This document shows, piece by piece, positions 22,837-33,470 of a stretch of 64,000 nucleotides of DNA. The position numbers and the translations under genes were made by a program. The notes beneath the pieces were generated by a model that saw nothing but the letters and a program-made list of their open reading frames with translations, searched no databases and was not told where the DNA came from. The stretch covers positions 1-64,000 of the forward strand of contig MU626346.1 in assembly GCA_025603075.1 (NCBI GenBank), given 5' to 3'. How positions within the stretch are numbered: position 1 is the first letter of the stretch; every line of letters begins with the position of its first letter. The DNA comes from Neoconidiobolus thromboides FSU 785 (taxonomy: Eukaryota > Entomophthoromycota > Entomophthoromycetes > Entomophthorales > Neoconidiobolaceae).

Positions 22837-23019
22837 TATTTAAGACTTTTGGAAATAAAGTTAACTCCAAAGTTTACTTGGTATAAAGCTATTTAATTTT
22901 TTCATAATTTAAACCGAAAAAATTTATTATAAAAAAAAGCTATCAGTTAATATAAAGACTTGGACTAGTTTGGAATACCTGAACATATTGTATACAAAAT
23001 AAGCTAGATTTTAATTATA

Positions 23020-23122
23020 ATATGGGGGTGTTTTTTTGGTTTCATTGCTTTTTCCAATTTTTAGGTGCTATTTGAGCGGAAAGATTGTTAGTAAGATCCT
23101 TAAACAGAAGAATGCATCCCCA
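23020..23122 (-). mobile_element. Short TIR element, copy 9 (inverted)
   Basis: ATATGGGGGTGTTTTTTTGG at left, TTTCATTGCTTTTTCC, TATTTGAGCGGAAAGATTGT, and GAAGAATGCATCCCCA at right. Minus orientation relative to copy 2. Confidence 0.8.
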
Positions 23123-23524
23123 ACATTGTAATTGTATAGCTGTTGAGTAATTATAACGAAATTTTATAGGGTTATTTTTGAAAGTTCTGTTTGAACTTAT
23201 TTTCAACTTTATATTAAGAATAAATAATACTATATAAAAAAATGTATATATATATTTATTAGTTTTTCGTAACCAAATTGTTTCTAAAATAGTAATATAA
23301 TTAAACAATCTATTTTTTACAATTTGAATCTAAGGAATTGTGTCAAAATAAGAGGGGTATTTTATTATCAAAAATTTAATTATCCATGAAAATCTCAAAA
23401 TATTTAAAAATATTATATTGGTAGGGAGCTATTAATACCTTTTAATACTTTTTGCGACCCTTATGTTAAATCAACTAAAAATTAGTAATAAAAAAGCTTA
23501 ATTAAACAATAGAACATTTCGATT

Positions 23525-23627
23525 TAGGGATGTATTTTTGTGTCTAAGAATTTTACTAACAAATTTTCCGCTTTAAATAGCGCTTAAAAAATGGAAAAAA
23601 TAATAAAGTCAAAAAAAACACTCCCAT
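23525..23627 (+). mobile_element. Short TIR element, copy 10
   Basis: TTTAGGGATGTATTTTTGTG ... CAAAAAAAACACTCCCATTTA. TTTA directly abuts both ends, a plausible target-site duplication. Confidence 0.8.
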
Positions 23628-24131
23628 TTAGTTTTATAAACGTTTAGACTGTACTAATTTTGTTAAAGCAACATTTAAATAAGTTTATAAGATATGTGAT
23701 ATTGATATTTGTACTGTATTTGTACTAACTTCTTACACTAAGCCTACTCTTCTGAAGGTCCAATTACTAAGTGTTGTTATAAACCATGAAAATATACTCG
23801 TACACATTTCATTGACAATACTTTTAAAATATTTAAAAGTAAAAAGCACTAATTCAAATAATAGCAAATTTTACTGATACAAATACATTTACCAACAAAT
23901 CAGCGTGAAAGTCAATTTAAACCTTTAGTTAACTGCTAAAATCAACTTTAAATAGTTTATTAAAACCTTACTCGATATAACCTTTGGAGTCCAAATTTAG
24001 TTTTAAAAAAGTATTTGCAAGTTCGGATTTTTGAATGATAAAAACTAGTTTAAGGTAGAGAATAGAGTAGGTGTTGATTCATTAGTATTGGGTAGGTGCT
24101 ATGTTGGCGTTATGCCGGGTTTAGGTTTAGT

Positions 24132-24238
24132 ATATGGGGATATATTTTTGTTTTTAAGAATTTCACTAACAAATTTTCCGCTCAAATAGCGCTTAAAAGA
24201 TGGAAAAAATGCTGAAGCTAAAAAAGACATCCCCATAT
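24132..24238 (+). mobile_element. Short TIR element, intact copy 11
   Basis: ATATGGGGATATATTTTTGT ... AAAAAAGACATCCCCATAT with TTTCACTAACAAATTTTCCG inside. Confidence 0.85.
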
Positions 24239-24671
24239 TTAAGAAATAGCTGTAGCTATTTTTAATACATTTGATGTTTTTTGGGTTTGCCTTTAATTTA
24301 CAAAAAAAGAATTTTTTATATGCTCTTTTTCTCATATCAATTCTCTGAGACCTTAATCAGATATTTTTACTTTTTGAATTGGGCCTTATAAATACCATTA
24401 TTTACAAATGCCATATGGCTTACATGTATCTTCAAATTCCAATATTGATAATAAAATTTAGAGTAGCTTAATAAATGCACAAATATAGAGATGAATATAG
24501 CAACTTTTATTCAAAGCATGTATATTTTCAATTTCAAATATTGACATAATTATTTAGTTATAATATATCTAAGTCTAATAATGCACCTTTTGAACGCAAA
24601 CTTGCTGAAAGTCTCTTAATGTTAACTTAAATTTTGAAAAGTAGGTACTAAAGTATTATACTAAAACAATA

Positions 24672-24774
24672 CATGGGAATGTTTTTTTGGCTTAATTACT
24701 TTTTACATCTTTTAAGCACTATTTGAGTGAAAAAATCATTAGTAAATCCTTAAACAAAAGTACATCCTCACATG
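24672..24774 (-). mobile_element. Short TIR element, diverged copy 12 (inverted)
   Basis: CATGGGAATGTTTTTTTGGC, AATTACTTTTTACATC, AGCACTATTTGAGTGAAAAA, and AAGTACATCCTCACATG at right. It lies just downstream of the 7TM receptor gene's stop codon. Confidence 0.7.
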
Positions 24775-24822
24775 ATAGTTTTTAAGAAAATTATCCTAAA
24801 TATAGCAAAAAAATAATAACTA

Positions 24823-25842
24823 TCAAATCAAAGTATATTTATTAGCCTTATTTTTAGGCCTCATAAAATTCAAATTAAACATAAAGTAACGAGTATTGTC
24901 ATGATTTAATCCATTATCTGTTAGTTTTGAGTTAAATAATAGACCATTATAGTAGCGGTGCTTCAACTGAACGTATAGCTTAGGGACTAATGGATCCAAT
25001 AAGAAAAATAAGAGGTTTAACCAGCCATTGCAAGAGCCTAAAATGTCCATAAAGAAGAAGTGAATGATTGTGTATTTGAAGCTGATATATAGGCTTATTG
25101 AACAGATCAAATAGGGCAGTTGTGTAATTAAAGGGATAATAGCATAGCCTAAAAAGCGCTTGGATAACCGATTAAACTGGTTGGAGTAAGAGGTTGGGGA
25201 AATAGACCCCAGCTTATTATTAATCAATTTTTTGAAGGAGAGTAAAAAGATAAAAGTAATGTAGCCAATAGCGAATATATTTGGTAGAAAGAAAGTAAGG
25301 AAGAAGTGCAGATAAGAGTAGGTGCCAAAGTATAAATTAGTTAGACCAGAACATTTATTGTACACGATACCTACGATAAAGGATGGTAAGTTCAATAAAA
25401 CAGATAAAAGTATGGTTGTCATAGCGTATTGTAAATCAGTGTACAGTTTGATAGCTTTATTTTTCAAAAATGAAGCGTGTAAGTTGATGCCTAAACAAGC
25501 AATCAAAAACACATACCATAAATTTAATACATGCTCAACGTGTATATTAAAGTTACAGTATTGTGGATTACCATAGCTATATATTATCTCACTTAACGCT
25601 TCATCGACATTAGTATCAAGATTATAAAATAAGACTATGTATTGCTTTATGAAAATCAATAAGTTGTAAGATACATCATTAATTGCTATCCATAGATAAA
25701 ATCTATAACTTAATTTATCACTACCTTCGTAGTTGTATAGAATAGTGTATAGTACAATGAGAAATAAAGTGATACCGCATATTAATGATATTAGGTTATT
25801 ATACAATGAAACGTATTTTAATGTTAAGTCCAAGTCTACCAT
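24823..25842 (-). CDS. Rhodopsin-like 7TM receptor (family A GPCR-like)
   Basis: Intronless, 339 residues from the ATG at 25842 (the frame upstream has only a TTG). Seven hydrophobic segments are visible, e.g. LICGITLFLIVLYTIL, LNLWYVFLIACLGINLH, AMTTILLSVLLNLPSFIVG, NIFAIGYITFIFLLSF, FLGYAIIPLITQLPYLIC and WLNLLFFLLDPLVPKLY. A cysteine before TM3 (C96) and another in the second outer loop (C164) could form the class A disulfide, and the TM7 motif DPLVPKLY resembles NPxxY with Asp for Asn. No E/DRY motif is clear at the end of TM3. Fungi with large sets of such receptors include Conidiobolus-type species. Ligand unknown. It is flanked by transposable-element copies. Confidence 0.75.
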   Translation of the reverse strand: MVDLDLTLKYVSLYNNLISLICGITLFLIVLYTILYNYEGSDKLSYRFYLWIAINDVSYNLLIFIKQYIVLFYNLDTNVDEALSEIIYSYGNPQYCNFNIHVEHVLNLWYVFLIACLGINLHASFLKNKAIKLYTDLQYAMTTILLSVLLNLPSFIVGIVYNKCSGLTNLYFGTYSYLHFFLTFFLPNIFAIGYITFIFLLSFKKLINNKLGSISPTSYSNQFNRLSKRFLGYAIIPLITQLPYLICSISLYISFKYTIIHFFFMDILGSCNGWLNLLFFLLDPLVPKLYVQLKHRYYNGLLFNSKLTDNGLNHDNTRYFMFNLNFMRPKNKANKYTLI

Positions 25843-26083
25843 GAAATATAAAATCAAATTAGTAAATAGCTAATTATTTATTTCTTTTTCTTTATTTTTA
25901 TATAGTACAAGATTCCATTAGCTAGTTATGATTTATTTATAATTTTTTCAACAAAGCTAATTTATTAGAATATTGATCCTAATAATCTATAAATAAAAAA
26001 ATAAAAAAATAAAAAAATGTAATGATTAAAAACAAGGATAAAAAATAAAATTGAACTGAATATCAGCTATTTTATGGTATAAT

Positions 26084-27538
26084 TTAACTTATATCATTAA
26101 TAAATAGCATTTCTTTATTGCTTTTTTCTTTTTTAAATAAATAATTAAGAACATTTTTAAAAGTAAAAGTAAAAGTAAAATAAGCTAACACAACAAAGCC
26201 AAAAATTTGCAACAAAGAGAATATCAAAAACAGGTAAAAAGGTCCAAGATTTTGTAATAATTTAGAACTGAACGAAGTAATAATCCCCGATAATCCAAAT
26301 CTCATAAAATTAGTACATGCTGTAATACTCGATGGTTTATCACTTACAATGTCCGTTAGATAAGTATTGATGATAATGAATACATTTGCCATCCCAAACC
26401 CAATGATAAATTGGGCTAATAAAACTAAGTATAAAGAGTGGTCTGATTCAATGTGATATCCGGTTAAGAATAAGCCTAACATGACTAAGGCCACTCCAAA
26501 CCAGGCTCCATTTAATCGATATTCATAATTTATATTGTCATTACCATTCTTGATACTCGCTCGTTTTATCAGATAGTCGGATAATATACCACCAGTATAG
26601 CTACCTAACATGTTACCTATACCAGAAGGTAAATAAGATAGGCCAATTTCAATAGATTTTAGCTTGTATTGTTCATCCATGATACGAGTTTGGCTTAATG
26701 AGATATTATAATAAGACCCGTAGATTAGACCAGAGTATAACATCAAGATTAAAACTCTTAAATTGAAAAATAGATAGAAACACTTTAGTGGATTTAAGTT
26801 TAAGTTGTATTTAACATAGAATCTATTAAATAAATTAAAACACTTATAATTTTTATAAGATTCATAATCATATAAATTAGAGTTATTGTCATAATTATAA
26901 ATAGTTATTTTCTCATTATCCGTAACACTATTTTCTATCTTAATGATTTGAATCTCTTTTCTTTTTTCTGGACTCAATGTTTCCTTTATAAATATGAAAT
27001 TAAGTATAAACAATATAATTGATAATACAAACAAAAAATAAAAATTGTATCTCCAGTCCCTAAAATACTCATTGATGATCCCTCCTAATAGGGGCCCTAA
27101 ACTAGGTCCAAAGGTTGCTCCAATAAAAAAGATGCCCATAGCAAAACCTTTTTCTTCTTTACTAAATAAATCGATTATAATACCAACTCCGATTACTGCA
27201 TATGCTGAGGACCCGATCCCCAATAACACTCGAAAAGCGATTAAGGCTTCTATACTATTTGACAAACCACAAGCTAAACTAGCCAAGATTAATATGACTT
27301 GAGATATTATTGACGGTGTCCGTCTACCTACTTGGTCACTTAAGTTACCCCACATTAAAGGAAACACAGCAATAGTAAATAGAAATAGAGACACACTTAA
27401 ATCGACCATACTATCATTAGTATTTAAATCAAGGTTAATTAAGTTTACGGAAGGTAAGTAGATAGTAGAAGCTAAAGGGGCTATCATACCACTGATGGTA
27501 ATTAGAAATAGAACAAAATACTTTGAAGTTTTAATCAT
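26084..27538 (-). CDS. MFS transporter, DHA1 drug:H+ antiporter type
   Basis: Intronless, 484 residues from the ATG at 27538. About twelve membrane segments in two halves. Motif A between TM2 and TM3 is GNLSDQVGRRTPSIISQ, TM4 has IAFRVLLGIGSSAY, and the TM5 motif C reads GIFFIGATFGPSLGPLLGG, the antiporter signature. The central loop (about residues 195-245) is Asn/Tyr/Lys rich. Family members (Qdr/Dtr/Aqr-like) export drugs, polyamines or weak acids; the substrate here cannot be told. Same strand as the receptor gene about 240 bases downstream; being intronless, both differ from the intron-rich neighbours. Confidence 0.9.
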   Translation of the reverse strand: MIKTSKYFVLFLITISGMIAPLASTIYLPSVNLINLDLNTNDSMVDLSVSLFLFTIAVFPLMWGNLSDQVGRRTPSIISQVILILASLACGLSNSIEALIAFRVLLGIGSSAYAVIGVGIIIDLFSKEEKGFAMGIFFIGATFGPSLGPLLGGIINEYFRDWRYNFYFLFVLSIILFILNFIFIKETLSPEKRKEIQIIKIENSVTDNEKITIYNYDNNSNLYDYESYKNYKCFNLFNRFYVKYNLNLNPLKCFYLFFNLRVLILMLYSGLIYGSYYNISLSQTRIMDEQYKLKSIEIGLSYLPSGIGNMLGSYTGGILSDYLIKRASIKNGNDNINYEYRLNGAWFGVALVMLGLFLTGYHIESDHSLYLVLLAQFIIGFGMANVFIIINTYLTDIVSDKPSSITACTNFMRFGLSGIITSFSSKLLQNLGPFYLFLIFSLLQIFGFVVLAYFTFTFTFKNVLNYLFKKEKSNKEMLFINDIS

Positions 27539-28514
27539 GTTCAATTTATAACTAAATTCTTCTTTTAATAATTAGATACTTCCGTTTACACTGTTTATAT
27601 ACTTCATTATTTTTCTTAGAAACTCTATTAAAATTAAATGGTAATATTTGTTATCGCTTGCATGATAATTAAGATGATGCTATTTTATGGCTTAATGAAG
27701 TATATATTAAGTAAGATAGTAATTTTTAGAATTTTCTTTTTAAATTAAGCTTAATTATCAAGAGGCTTCAATATTCAACTCCTGTTGTAACCACTTAGTT
27801 TTTACTTAACTACTAACATGGCGTTATATACTTTAAATAATTGTTTTAAAACGGAACTACCTCTCCTGGTGTATAGGCTTAAAGTATTTATGAAGACTAT
27901 TTATTACATCGTAATGTTTATTCCTATCTTATCATTTAATCTTGGTCCCTCTAAATGATTGTTAAAAACAATTACTCTTTTTTAATTATTTCCAAATATA
28001 GCATAACACCACTCACTTTAAGTTAATATAATTTGATCATTACAGCCGCACTTGTTCGTTATTTTTCTTGGCCTTGAACTGTTATCTCATAGTTATAATA
28101 CAAATTTATGTACTTGGATTACACAATCATAATGTGGTTTGAGATGCTTGCTATCGATTATATACTAAAAACGGAATAGTTTGATTAAAAACTGCGCAAA
28201 ATGCAGTACAAGGCTTAATGTTATCTATGACGCTTAGTTTGAGTGTTTTGCCAAGCTAAGGGAAACTTTTAATACCGAAATAAAGACATTTGAGGTATTG
28301 TAAAATCTAACTTTTTTTAAATAATAAGCACATAATCTTGACATACAGTTAACGTGTCAACTCTTATCTTTTTCTTTTAGAAGCAAAGGAAACATATCTT
28401 TATGACTCACTTGCTTATGCAAGCACTAATTAATTACATTACACTTTATTGGGGCATTGATTTGATTATATTGATTTGAAACAAAATTTATTAATTTTTA
28501 AATCCCCGTTTATC

Positions 28515-28700
28515 TATAAGGGTGTTCCTAAAGTATTCTCCCTTTTCGTTCAAGCCTTGCTCTAAGGATATAGACTTGCACTAAATAAAATTTTTTGCAT
28601 CAAAAATATTTTGTTTTTAGTGTCAGGAACATTTACTATTGCAATTAATGATCTTTCATTTTTTGAAAAAAAATGAGATTATTCTGGAAATACCCTTATA
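28515..28700. mobile_element. Second, unrelated short TIR element (~186 bp)
   Basis: Left end TATAAGGGTGTTCCTAAAG, right end TCTGGAAATACCCTTATA: imperfect inverted repeats of about 25 bp, with TATA at both borders, compatible with a TA-type target duplication. The interior (TATTTTGTTTTTAGTG etc.) is AT-rich without coding capacity. Only one copy in this window, so family status is unproven. Confidence 0.5.
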
Positions 28701-29524
28701 TATATTAAATTACTTAAATAAAAATTGATTTATTAATAGAAATATAATGCTTCTCTACCTTCTATTAAGAAAAGGACGGTAGCTGATTTATGCAATAATT
28801 TGTTATTTTAATATTCGAAATTATAAATTTATAATATAGAATTATTATATCTTTAGTTCATCATCTCTATTCAATGTTATCTTAAATTTTTTTACTTGAG
28901 CAATTTGCAATTAGGTGTTTTTTATTGTCTTAGTCAATTTTTTACAACATGAATTTAAAGGTTACAGCTTTTTTGTATTGTTAAATTCATAATAGTTTTT
29001 TTCACTAAATCAAAAACAGTAGACATCTAACTGCAAACTGCTCTAACTTTCTTCATAATCATCGATGCCTCTTCCTTTTTAAAGTCACTCTAAATAGTTA
29101 AGGTCTAGGTAACTCATTTAGCATTTTAAAAAATTATTGAATTTACAGATAACAATAAAATCAACAATACAGACTAATACTATAATACAAAATTACATAA
29201 CTAACACAAAACCTTCAAAACAATCAAACCTTTTATTTCAGGCAATACTGATGGTTAGATTTACTATTATTAAAATCATTTAAGTACGATTAAGATTGAT
29301 AAATGTTGCTTTATTAGTTTAAATGTTTTTAATATAAATAGACCGAAACAACAATCGAACCATTGAAAACTATATTTTGAAATGTAGAGGACTATTTTGA
29401 ACGTTTGGCTTATAATAATTTAGGTTCTATTGTTTTCTTTTTATTTATTTATTTAAAATTCCGCACGAAAATGGGCAACTACGATTATTACCTTGAGAAT
29501 TTCTATTTAATTTAGTCAGCTGAT

Positions 29525-29627
29525 TATGGGGGTGTTTTTTTGGCTTCATCATTTTTTCCATTTTTAAGCACTATTTGAGCGGAAAATTTGTTAGTAAAAT
29601 CCTTAAACACAAAAACACATTCCATTA
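29525..29627 (-). mobile_element. Short TIR element, copy 13 (inverted)
   Basis: TTATGGGGGTGTTTTTTTGG ... AAAACACATTCCATTATC, with TTATGGG and CCATTA suggesting a TTA target-site duplication. Confidence 0.8.
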
Positions 29628-29707
29628 TCGTATCAAATTTAAGTCAAGTGTTGCTAATGTTCCAGCATTAAAATAAAATAGTTTATGCTATCAAATGTAA
29701 GCTACTA

Positions 29708-29810
29708 TTAGGGAATGTATTTTTGTATTTAAGAATTTTACTAACAAACTTTCCGCTTAAATAGCGCTTAAAAAATGGAAAATAATGGAGTCAAAAAAAA
29801 CACTCCCATT
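29708..29810 (+). mobile_element. Short TIR element, copy 14
   Basis: TTAGGGAATGTATTTTTGTA ... CAAAAAAAACACTCCCATTA, with TTA at both borders. Only 80 bases from copy 13 and in opposite orientation. Confidence 0.8.
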
Positions 29811-31278
29811 AACTATTCTAACATAAATAAAATATTGAAGTCATATGAACAAATGCTTTTATATTAATTGCTACATGGCTTTATATAAAAACTAAATATG
29901 GACTATTTACAAAAATACATCTATCTCATTTTTTTTAAAGCAATACATAGGCACTAATTATACAGAAAGTAAATTTATGCATATATTTTAACATGTTTTT
30001 ACAATTATAATCAATAGAAGCAAATGTTTAATTAAAGAATAAACTTAAAAAGATAGCTTTTGATTTGTAATAGTTTCTATAAAGCTTATCCGTATTTTTT
30101 AAATTAGAATCTAACTAAGTTTATATTTATTATCGTTATTCAACTAAAAGAGTAAATCGATGGTTTCAAACTAAGTTATTAACATAAAACGAAAGAGTGA
30201 ATAACTTTAGCTTACTTACTATTTTAAAAAATATGATAGAATCTTTATTTTAAAAATTCTACGGTTGCCACTAAAAATGAGTTTTTAACGATCGATCGTA
30301 ATAATAAATAAAAACTGAGATTATTATATTGCTATAGTTCTTAAAGGTATGTTTTTATTTTGTAATTATTTTTAATTTCAATTATTAATTAATATTTGTT
30401 ATGATTAAAAATGATTAAAAATTAAGATTTTCTAGTAATTATTAAAACTAAGGTTGAGTTTAATTCAATTTCTTCAACATGCTAATTATGAAATAGCCTT
30501 AAGCTTGTTTATGTTGACAGTAGCAACTTAAATTATTAAATTTTACGACTATTAATAGTACAGTGATATAATATATTGTATTACTTTTATTAATTTAAAA
30601 CTTTAGGTATTTTATTAAATTCGATTTTAATTTAATTGTTGATTATCATAACTACTCTTTCAAGTTGTCTATTCTTGGTCAGTTTTAATTTGTAACTTTA
30701 AAATTGTAAAGTTTCTACCCAATTTGATTATTTTGTAATTAAAGTATTATATAGTACTATCCCAATTCTTATTATAAATGAATATTAAAGTGTTAGTTAA
30801 TATAATAACAAGGCTTAAAGGAAAGAAGACATCATTTTAACTTGTTGCTATTTTATCGCCTTTTATTGTAAAACTTCGTCCTGATTATTGCAACAGTAAA
30901 TTGACCAATTTGCCACCACAATTTAATTGAAGGTAGAAAAATTTACAAATACAATTTTAAGCTTAAATTAGCACACTAAACTCAAAAAATAATGACAAAA
31001 AGCAAGGAAGATTTACTAAAAAAAGCAATTCTTCACATCCTTTAAAATTTGTATTATCAAACCCAAAATGAATTAAACAAAGCCGATAATCATCAAATTA
31101 AGAAGATCAAAATTTCAATTTTGCTAAAGTTAAGATCTTCAAAGCTTACCAAAAATTAAATAATTACAACTTGAGCAAGTAATATACTTTTTTATTCCTC
31201 TTTATTTAATCTTAGTTCCATAATCTATAAAAAAATCAAAATCTCAATTTAATAACTGAAGCTGAAAAACTAGTTGTC

Positions 31279-32938
31279 ATGGCTTTAAAAGTAAGTTGCT
31301 ATTAGTGATAGTGTACCGCAAAAACTCACGGTTTAAAAATTTCCTAGGTAGAGATTGAACAATGGCAAGAAGCAGTAAAATGCTTTGAAGAAGAAAATTA
31401 TTCAGAAGCGTTATCTATCTTCCAAGTAAGTAACACTATAGAGGTTTTGCCACTCTTACTAATAATAAACTAGGATTTACCCGAATCTTTTAGGGTGGCG
31501 TTAAATATAGGGTTGGTATATGACGCTATGGATGACATTGAAAATTCAGTAAGTGCTCACTACTATGAACTAAAAAATATAATACTAACTATATTACCTT
31601 AGTTAAAATCTTTCGAAACTGCGGTAGGTATTGATCAATACTCAGCCATTGGTCATTATTGTAAAGGAAATGCTCGTTTCAAATTAGAAAGTTATGAAGA
31701 AGCAATTGAAGACTATGATAAATCTTTTCAAGTAATTCATGCTTTAAAAACTTTATTTTATAACTAATCATATATTAAAGTATCTTAGGGGTAACCTGTT
31801 GATCAATTATGCTCAACTGGGGTTAGACCACACCTTATACTCATGTGAAGTAGCGTATAATCGATCCTTGTGTTACTCTCGTTTGGAAAATAAGGCCAAG
31901 TTTAAAGAGGATATCATGTATGCAATGGTGAATAAACAACTTGATTCACATAGCGCTATTATCCCAAAAGCAGTCAAAAAAGATGGGAAGGTAAACTAAT
32001 AAGTCAATCACGTACTGAATCAGCTTATTAAATTTATTAAGGAATGTGAGCCAATACTATTGCCAAAAGGTTCCATCTTCCGACCAGCCGAAACCAAGTC
32101 TAAAAACACTAAAAAAGTAGATTATTTGGGAAAATCAAAGGTTATCGGGGCTCAAGATGATAAGGACAGTTTTACTGGATTTGCTGGTAAGCAAGCAAAA
32201 GAGGTAAATAACAACGTAGGTGATTATAGGATAATTTCTTAATTTTAAATGTAATAGAATGCTGGTAATAGTAGTCCAATGCCTCAAATAACACCAGTAG
32301 AAATTCCCGAAAAGCCACCAGTCAAACTGAAAAGCATAGACGATACAGTATTAGCAGAGAAGAAGCGATTACACGCAGAAAAGAAAAAAAGAGAGTCAAG
32401 GAAGATCAAATTGCCTACCCCACCCTCTACGGGGTCGAGTGCCCCAGGGAGCCCAACCAATGCATCTAACAACAAAGTTAATAAACATAGTGCAGTGGTT
32501 CTGACGAATCAAAATCATCAAATAGGCGCTTTAGGTACTCCAGCTAATTTCTATACACAGATGGTGAACCAGCCATATATGAATCATCCCGCTATGATCA
32601 AACCTTCGATACCTAAGCTGCCATTGCCTCCTGGCCAGGTAAAATTTTAATATGAATTAAGCTATTTTAAATTTTAACTTTCTTTCAAATAGCTTAAGGT
32701 GAAAGTGCATTACAATGAGACATGTGTGTTGTTAATGAAAACGGATGTAAAATTTGAAAAGCTTTTAGATCGTGTACAAAAAAAGTTTAATAATAGTAAA
32801 TTAAGGCTAAGATATAGAGATGAAGACGATGACTTTATTTTAATGACAGAACAGGAGGATTTGGATATTGCTAGAGGTTATCTAGGCGATAGTAAACATC
32901 CACCTGCAGATAGGGTTGAATTGTATGCTGGGGAATAG
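31279..32938 (+). CDS. noxR: NoxR / p67phox-like NADPH oxidase regulator (TPR + PB1)
   Basis: Eight exons: 31279-31290, 31348-31425, 31474-31548, 31603-31731, 31781-31990, 32042-32203, 32258-32638, 32693-32938; 430 residues. The four-codon first exon MALK joins VEIEQWQEAVKCFEEENYSE, matching the start of fungal NoxR. The TPR region continues with GLVYDAMDDIENSLKSFETA, VGIDQYSAIGHYCKGNARFK and YLRGNLLINYAQLG, ending in LYSCEVAYNRSLCYSRLE. A NoxR-typical linker follows: LLPKGSIFRPAETKSKN, VDYLGKSKVIGAQDD and FTGFAGKQAKE. A Pro/Ser/Lys-rich stretch precedes a C-terminal PB1 domain (VKVHYNETCVLLMKTD, LRLRYRDEDDDFILMTEQED). In other fungi NoxR activates NoxA/NoxB with Rac and uses PB1 to contact Cdc24/Bem1; the same role is inferred. 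Shorter than the Neurospora protein (about 550). Confidence 0.93.
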
Positions 32939-33470
32939 TGAAGAATATACAAATTGGAGATGAGTAGCTTTTTTTATTAATAAATTTTTATTTATTTGAG
33001 GTTAGATACAATTTTTTTGGTTGGGATGTGGGAAGTCTTTTTTGTAAGAGTGATTTGATCAAGTTTCTATCTAGGCTTTGAAGTAGACAGAAATTTTCAA
33101 TTAAATTTTAATAAAACTTGATTTTTTAAACTTTGGCCTAATTTTCTAAAAGTAGCTAGCTTATTTAGCATTTAGACAAAAATTGTAAAAAGACCAAAAA
33201 TTACAAAACTTAATTTCGTTAAAAATTATAAATGAAAAATCAAGGAAATACTGATAAAATTCAAGCCATAAACTAAAACCGGTTTGATTTTATTGTCATC
33301 AGAAATTCAAATTCCAATAAAAAATTAAAATGAGAACATTTTGACAACCCCTATTTTATTTTTATTTTTATTATTTCTATTTCATTAACGAAAATAGCAA
33401 CAATATATATCATTAAGAATACTAGCAATATTACAGCGATTGGCATTGGATTTTGCAAACGAAAAATAAC
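32939..33470. promoter_or_regulatory. Intergenic NoxR / reader-methyltransferase gene
   Basis: About 530 AT-rich bases between two same-strand genes; must hold the NoxR 3' end and the promoter of the next gene. No element copies seen. Confidence 0.4.

Larger units (their letters stand above)
27539..31278. other. 3.7-kb gene-poor region with three short elements
   Basis: No conserved frames. It contains the second-type element at 28515-28700 and two copies of the common short element at 29525-29627 and 29708-29810. The part directly before NoxR (about 30960-31278) is probably its leader; a short ATG frame near 30991 (17 codons) could be an upstream ORF. Confidence 0.45.

Noticed and set aside
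8173-29810. The repeated ~105-bp units as a CRISPR array or satellite
   Set aside because: Copies are dispersed at irregular kilobase distances, in both orientations, with inverted termini; this is a transposable element pattern in a eukaryote.
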